Part shown: positions 59,325-64,000 of the stretch, piece by piece | Layout of the letters: each line of letters starts with the position of its first letter | Numbering within the stretch: the first letter of the stretch is position 1 | NCBI RefSeq assembly: GCF_000222485.1 | Contig: NC_015914.1 | Location: 2,614,501-2,678,500 of the forward strand | Source: Cyclobacterium marinum DSM 745 | GTDB taxonomy: Bacteria > Bacteroidota > Bacteroidia > Cytophagales > Cyclobacteriaceae | Direction: 5' to 3' | DNA: 64,000 nt | Made by a program: the position numbers and the translations under genes | Notes under the pieces: model-generated | What the model saw: the letters and a program-made list of their open reading frames with translations, nothing else | Told to the model about the DNA's origin: nothing | The model's database searches: none

Positions 59325-59993
59325 ATGAAAATGTTGCGATTTATTCAGGTTTTGGTATTGGTATGTGTTTTAATGATACCTGTATTGATCATCCTATTTC
59401 TAAGAGGGTTTTCTTCCAACCAATATGATATTCCTATATTATATCAAAATGGAGTTGAGGATCCTTTTGAACAGTGTGAAAATAATGACAGTAGTCAGCA
59501 TTATATTCCTGACTTTATTTTTACAGATCAATATGAAAGAAATGTAGGCAAAGCAATGATGGAAGGAAAAATAACAATCGTTGATTTTTTCTTTACCAGT
59601 TGCCCAAGTATCTGTCCAATTATGTCCACAGAGATGGAAAGGGTTCAAGACGTTTTTCGTGACGAGGATAGGGTACAGATCTACTCCATTAGTATCGATC
59701 CTGAATATGATACGCCTGAGATTTTGGCTGACTATGCTGATAAGCATGGAGCAAAAAAGGACAAATGGTTTTTCTTAAGTGGCCCAGAAGACGAAACCTA
59801 TGATTTGGCCAGGTGTGGTTTTATCATTCCGTCTGTGAGTGGTGGAGCAATACCTGAAAATTTTGTACATAGTGATAAGTTTGTTTTGGTAGATGAACTA
59901 GGTCGTATTCGAGGATATTATAGCGGCACCAAAAGAGAAGGTGTTGATCAATTAATTTTAGAAACAAAAATTTTGCTTCATGATAAAAAATAG
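59325..59993 (+). CDS. SCO1/SenC-family copper chaperone
   Basis: The 222-aa membrane-anchored thioredoxin-fold protein has a helix at about 5-26, then the copper site Cys93/Cys97 in FTSCPSICPIM and His182 in NFVHSDKFVLVD, all three ligands present. SCO proteins insert copper into the CuA site of CoxB or reduce its cysteines. It follows the oxidase genes after the hairpin at 59278 and overlaps the DUF420 gene by 14 nt. Confidence 0.94.
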   Translation: MKMLRFIQVLVLVCVLMIPVLIILFLRGFSSNQYDIPILYQNGVEDPFEQCENNDSSQHYIPDFIFTDQYERNVGKAMMEGKITIVDFFFTSCPSICPIMSTEMERVQDVFRDEDRVQIYSISIDPEYDTPEILADYADKHGAKKDKWFFLSGPEDETYDLARCGFIIPSVSGGAIPENFVHSDKFVLVDELGRIRGYYSGTKREGVDQLILETKILLHDKK

Positions 59994-60534
59994 TTTAGAA
60001 ATTGAGCCTAAGGACAAATCTATCTACAATTGGATAACCATTGTTTCCATTTTAGTGCCGGTTGTAGTTGCGGTACTATTATTTATGCCTACAAAAATTG
60101 ATATAGGTGAGGAGTGGGTTTATTTTTTACCCCATCTCAATGCAGTTGTAAACAGTTTTGCCTCTGTAATGTTGATTTTAGGCTTTTTCTTCATCAAAAG
60201 TGGTAACATCACATTACATAAGATGGCCATGTCTGTTGCATTTGGGCTAGGAGCCATTTTTTTAGTAGGCTATGTGATATATCATGCAGCAGCAGAAAGT
60301 ACAACTTTTGGTGGTGAAGGTTGGATTAGGTGGGTATATTATTCACTTCTTATTAGTCATATCATTCTTGCAGCTATAGCCTTATTCCCGATTTTATTGG
60401 CCTATTATTTTGGGATCACCGGTAAATTCGAAAAGCACCGTAAAATTGTAAGATATGCCTTTCCAATATGGCTATATGTAACTATTTCAGGGGTGATAGT
60501 TTATCTGATGATCAGTCCTTATTATCTTCATTAG
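59980..60534 (+). CDS. DUF420-family membrane protein
   Basis: The 184-aa protein has five hydrophobic segments; typical DUF420 blocks are LPHLNAVVNSFASVMLILGFFFIKSGNITLHKMAM, LGAIFLVGYVIYHAA, LLISHIILAAIALFPILL and the terminal VYLMISPYYLH. Two conserved histidines (HLNAVVN, LHKMAM) and a third in ISHIIL recall CtaG/COX11-like or heme-copper assembly roles, but the family has no proven function. Its consistent place next to SCO genes suggests a role in oxidase assembly. Confidence 0.9.
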   Translation: MIKNSLEIEPKDKSIYNWITIVSILVPVVVAVLLFMPTKIDIGEEWVYFLPHLNAVVNSFASVMLILGFFFIKSGNITLHKMAMSVAFGLGAIFLVGYVIYHAAAESTTFGGEGWIRWVYYSLLISHIILAAIALFPILLAYYFGITGKFEKHRKIVRYAFPIWLYVTISGVIVYLMISPYYLH

Positions 60535-60597
60535 GTATAATGTTTAATAGAATGATTATATTTAAACAAAGGTTAAACCAAACCGTTTATTATTACA

Positions 60598-60846
60598 ATG
60601 AATAAATATTTCAAAAGTTTGGCGGCTGTTTTGCTTCTGTTGATAGGTTCGGTCCAGTCATCCTTAGCGCAATGTGCTATGTGTAGGGCAACAGTTGAAA
60701 ACAATGTAAGTAATGGAGATACCACCGTAGGTGCTGCATTGAATATAGGGATCCTTTATTTATTTGTAGCGCCTTACGTTTTGCTAATGGTTCTGGGGTA
60801 CTTCTGGTACAAGAATGCTAAAAGGAAAAAAGGTATTTCTTTCTGA
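60598..60846 (+). CDS. Small CAMC-containing membrane protein
   Basis: An 82-aa protein with a signal peptide (MNKYFKSLAAVLLLLIGSVQSSLAQ), a mature N-terminus that starts with CAMCRATVENN, and one membrane helix (about 53-72) before a basic cytosolic tail (KNAKRKKG). The CxxC right after cleavage would face the periplasm. I do not recognise a named family. Its place after SCO and DUF420 suggests a copper, heme or thiol role in oxidase assembly; that is inference. Confidence 0.75.
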   Translation: MNKYFKSLAAVLLLLIGSVQSSLAQCAMCRATVENNVSNGDTTVGAALNIGILYLFVAPYVLLMVLGYFWYKNAKRKKGISF

Positions 60847-61055
60847 TCCAATTCCTAATTTGTTATTTCTACTAAGTAAATTTTTGAGGAGGAATATTTA
60901 GAAAAAAACACAAGGTTTGGATTGTTAAAGGCTTTAAACATTGCAAACCCATACCCATTAGAAGGCCGAATCTTTATTAATAGATTAATCATCTTTCATT
61001 AAGCCAATATTAGTTATGTTTATAAGTACAGGCTAACCAGGCAAGTTTTGTTACA

Positions 61056-64000
61056 ATGATAAGGAGAAGAAGGCTTATACTCGTTTTGTCTATAGTTCTT
61101 TTGGGGATTGTTTTATCTATAAACTTTTTTATGGATGGGAAATACCGAGAAGACCAGAGTGCAAATAAAGCACACCTTGAGCAACGATTAGGTAAGGTTA
61201 TCAGGGATTTTGATGATGACTTTGATAAGGTTTTAGCTAGTAAAGCCTCCGAAATTCAATTTTCATTTAAGCATCTTAATATTGATAATGAGTTGCCTTT
61301 TTACCTGTTTTCCAATGATGGGGAGCTGATTTACTGGTCAGCTATCGACATGATTCCGGATTTCAATAATTTTTCTACAGCGAAATCTTATCAATTACTC
61401 GAAAATAATCGGGGGATTTATTTTACCAAACTTCGAAAGATTGTCCATAATCATAAAGATTATTGGTTGCTTCATGTTTACCCTTTTTATGACAAAGTTG
61501 AAATTGGAAATGAATATTTAAAAAGTGGGTTTAACCCGGAGATATTCGGGAATGATAGGTTTTTGTTGTCCGGAAATCCTAAAGAAAATTACCAAAATTT
61601 ATATTTTGAAGACCATTATTTGTTTTCTGTTTTTTTTAGGGTTGGGTATGATGTTCAAGGAAGATCAATAAATCTTACCTTATTAGTATTCTTCTTTTCT
61701 TTACTGGGATTGGTCTTGTTGATTGGTGGTGGGTTCGTTCATACTTTATGGTCCAAAGGACAGAAATTTTTAGCTACAATTTACACCTTTCTTATTTTAT
61801 TTTTTGTCAGGTTAATTATGTTGGCCTTTCACTTTCCTAACGACTTTTTTCAAACCGGAATATTTGATTCAAGCCTTTATGCCTCATCTATTTTCAATCC
61901 GAGTTTAGGCGACCTGCTTTTGAATGTAATATGTTATATCGTGGTGCTAAGTATGGTTATTGCAATCCTTAGTAGGAGGCGGGTAGCCTTGGCATTTATC
62001 AAATTTAGAAACAATTATCCTTATTGGCTCTCCCTTACGGCGGCATATATTCTGTCAACAACACTAATGTTTTTGGTTTTTTACCTTTATCTAAATATTG
62101 TAGAAAACTCACAGTGGAATTTAAATATTGAAGCAATACCTAATTTTGATTATCTTAAAATAGTTAGTCTTTTTATTATTTTTCTTGGAGGTGCTGCCTA
62201 TCTGTTGTTTACGATTATTGGTATCAATATGGTATTATTTAAAAACGAGGACAACTATTTTTACCCTTTAAAGGTTCTTGTGGTCTTCGTTTCTCCATTC
62301 TTAATTTTTCTTCTTTTCTATAATTTTGTTTTATTTATAGCTTTTTTGGCCCACATTATTTTATTGGTGGCCATTATTAGTTTCAAGCTTTACCAAAGCC
62401 TGTTTAAACTTGACTTTAACACCTTCTTAACCTTCTTTTTTGCATGTCTTATAGGGGCTGTTGTGACAGGAGCAGCAGCTTATCAAGACCTTAGGTATGA
62501 TGAAGTAAGGGCCAAGATCAAATTTGCCAATAATGTAATGCTTGACAGAGATGTAATGGGAGAATTTCTTCTTGAAGATATCATTGCTAGAGTTGTAGAA
62601 GATGCCTTTATCAAAAGTCGACTTTCTGATCCCCTTCTTTCCAAAGATCCTATCGAAAGGAAAATCAAGAAAATTTACCTTGCAGGTTACTTTGATCAAT
62701 ACCGACAAGATGTAAGCATTTTTAGTCCCTCAGGTCGACTTGTTTTGGGAAGTAACAACTCCTTATCCCTCTCAGAGTACAAAAACCGATACATGAATAG
62801 CGATTATGCTACTCAGGTTCATAATTTGTATTTTATTAAATCCACTGATACGAATACAGGCAATCGATTTGTAGCTTTTGTTAAAATTCAACGGGACAAT
62901 GACTTTCTGGGAACAATAGTCATCGAGCTGAATCAACAAAGGATTGAGTCCGGTAAGGCATTTCCAAAATTGCTTATGGATAATAAGTACGTCACTAATT
63001 ATATAGAACGTGATTTTGATTTTGCAATATTTGAAGAGCATGAGTTAAGTTATAGTTCAGGGATTTTTAGTTATCAAGGATTGACCGTGGAGAATTTCCT
63101 TAAGAATGAGAATGTTTTTTCGACAGGGATATTATTCAATGGATATCACCACTTGGCAGTAAGCTATAATGATAAAATTATTGTTGTTTCCTCTCGTAAG
63201 TATCCCAACAATTATATTTTAGCTGACATAGCCTTTCTTTTTGTTGTGTACCTGATTTTTACCTTATTGTCCATCGCAGTTTTTATTTTATTAAGTGGAC
63301 TAAACCAGCTGCGATTTAATTATGCAACCAAACTTCAATTATACCTTAACTTTGCATTTTTCTTTCCAATGTTGATCATCAGTGTGATCGCTGTTGGATT
63401 TTTAAGTCATTCTTACACAGAAGATCTTCATAGGCAATATTTTCAAAAAGCAGGAATAATAAGTGATAACCTAGGGAGAGATTTAGGAGGTGAGCAGTTT
63501 AATAATTTAAATAAGGATGATATAAACACTGAATTGTATACTTTGGCTACAGCCACTGATGCAGATATAAATCTTTATCTTCCGGATGGGAAGCTATTAG
63601 CTACCAACCAACCTGCCATTTTTGACAAAAAAATCTTAACGAATTATTTGCATCCGGTAGCTTATGCCTCTATTATCGAATCTAAGGAAAATAGATTTCT
63701 ACAGATAGAACAAGTAGGCGATTTGCAGTTTAAAACCGTATACTTGGCACTTAAAAATGGAGAAAATCAAGAGCTGCAGGCCATTATCGCCATACCTTTT
63801 TTCGAATCCGAAGAAGAACTTAATTTGATGATCACTGAAGTGTTTAGCAATATCCTGATCATTTTCGTGCTGATCTTTCTCTTCTTTTTGGTTATCTCTT
63901 ATTTTGTTTCAAAAAACCTTACCCATCCGTTTAAATTATTAACCCAGAAGCTAAAGGATACAGACCTGGAAAACAATGAGTACATGGTCTGGCCGGGAAA
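61056..64000 (+). CDS. Large multi-sensor histidine kinase, N-terminal part (cut by window end)
   Basis: At least 981 residues of an open frame that starts at ATG 61056 (MIRRRRLILVLSIVLLG) and runs past the window edge. The layout is an N-terminal helix (7-24), an extracytoplasmic region (about 25-205), a cluster of about seven membrane helices (208-470), a second extracytoplasmic sensor-like region (about 490-720), two helices (725-785) and a third extracytoplasmic segment (about 790-925). The last helix leads into a HAMP-like linker (YFVSKNLTHPFKLLTQKLKDTD). The kinase domain should lie beyond 64000. Large N-termini like this occur in NtrY-like kinases of Bacteroidota. Call confidence is limited because the HisKA/HATPase part is outside the window. 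Confidence 0.75.
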   Translation, partial: MIRRRRLILVLSIVLLGIVLSINFFMDGKYREDQSANKAHLEQRLGKVIRDFDDDFDKVLASKASEIQFSFKHLNIDNELPFYLFSNDGELIYWSAIDMIPDFNNFSTAKSYQLLENNRGIYFTKLRKIVHNHKDYWLLHVYPFYDKVEIGNEYLKSGFNPEIFGNDRFLLSGNPKENYQNLYFEDHYLFSVFFRVGYDVQGRSINLTLLVFFFSLLGLVLLIGGGFVHTLWSKGQKFLATIYTFLILFFVRLIMLAFHFPNDFFQTGIFDSSLYASSIFNPSLGDLLLNVICYIVVLSMVIAILSRRRVALAFIKFRNNYPYWLSLTAAYILSTTLMFLVFYLYLNIVENSQWNLNIEAIPNFDYLKIVSLFIIFLGGAAYLLFTIIGINMVLFKNEDNYFYPLKVLVVFVSPFLIFLLFYNFVLFIAFLAHIILLVAIISFKLYQSLFKLDFNTFLTFFFACLIGAVVTGAAAYQDLRYDEVRAKIKFANNVMLDRDVMGEFLLEDIIARVVEDAFIKSRLSDPLLSKDPIERKIKKIYLAGYFDQYRQDVSIFSPSGRLVLGSNNSLSLSEYKNRYMNSDYATQVHNLYFIKSTDTNTGNRFVAFVKIQRDNDFLGTIVIELNQQRIESGKAFPKLLMDNKYVTNYIERDFDFAIFEEHELSYSSGIFSYQGLTVENFLKNENVFSTGILFNGYHHLAVSYNDKIIVVSSRKYPNNYILADIAFLFVVYLIFTLLSIAVFILLSGLNQLRFNYATKLQLYLNFAFFFPMLIISVIAVGFLSHSYTEDLHRQYFQKAGIISDNLGRDLGGEQFNNLNKDDINTELYTLATATDADINLYLPDGKLLATNQPAIFDKKILTNYLHPVAYASIIESKENRFLQIEQVGDLQFKTVYLALKNGENQELQAIIAIPFFESEEELNLMITEVFSNILIIFVLIFLFFLVISYFVSKNLTHPFKLLTQKLKDTDLENNEYMVWPG

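Noticed and set aside
1..64000. CRISPR arrays, phage or transposon modules, toxin-antitoxin pairs
   Set aside because: No regularly spaced repeats, cas genes, integrase or transposase motifs, or typical toxin-antitoxin pairs were seen; the HNH gene lacks defence-type neighbours.

Overview
The window is a stretch of chromosome from a Bacteroidota bacterium, most likely of the order Cytophagales (Cyclobacteriaceae-like). The evidence is the AT-rich sequence, two TonB-dependent receptors with CarboxypepD_reg-like N-domains, an alternative complex III (actABCDEF) operon fused to caa3-type oxidase genes, Bacteroidota-type promoters (TTG-N19/20-TAnnTTTG) in front of qorB and actA, and weak Shine-Dalgarno sequences throughout. 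I see no CRISPR array, prophage, integrase, transposase or rRNA operon. The only RNA gene recognised is tRNA-Cys(GCA) near 43.9 kb.

Layout. 0-2.3 kb: the 5' part of an AcuI/YhdH-type oxidoreductase, then a divergent hxlR/qorB pair with CTTAC/GTAAG operator-like repeats between them. 2.5-7 kb: a K+-channel-like membrane protein with an altered filter, then a minus-strand operon of GntP permease, DenD-like dehydrogenase and SDR, probably for a sugar acid. 7.2-13.7 kb: LOG-family protein, lytic transglycosylase, AsmA-like envelope protein and uvrA. 14-19.5 kb: a lipoprotein plus TonB receptor pair, then a secreted protein with a transglutaminase-like Cys/His/Asp arrangement. 19.8-24.1 kb: three overlapping periplasmic chaperone/PPIase genes. 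24.2-27 kb: a partner-switch cassette (RsbW-like kinase, STAS antagonist, membrane PP2C phosphatase). 27.4-30.8 kb: a Tat-exported SelA-like PLP enzyme, a YdcF protein and a photolyase. 30.8-40.2 kb: tamB divergent from tsaD-smpB-NlpC/P60-like-HNH, then rpsA. 40.7-43.5 kb: a second TonB receptor coupled to a secreted thioredoxin-fold protein. 44.3-60.8 kb: the respiratory super-operon. 61 kb to the end: a large sensor histidine kinase cut by the window edge.

How the genes work together. The 16-kb respiratory block encodes a quinol:cytochrome c oxidoreductase (Act), the heme-copper oxidase (coxB, coxA, two subunit III-type proteins, subunit IV), heme A synthesis (ctaA, ctaB), copper insertion (SCO) and small membrane proteins. 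It is therefore a complete quinol-to-oxygen branch with its own assembly factors. The envelope theme recurs in the periplasmic PPIases, TamB, TonB receptors, lytic transglycosylase and AsmA-like protein.

Most noteworthy points: an NlpC/P60-like protein that has lost its whole catalytic triad; a Tat-signalled PLP enzyme; a partner-switch module with no sigma factor nearby; a channel with GNG in place of GYG; a TonB receptor with a CxxC pair in its plug next to a thioredoxin-like protein and behind a perfect operator-like palindrome; and a six-heme ActA. I found no obvious new defence or mobile system.
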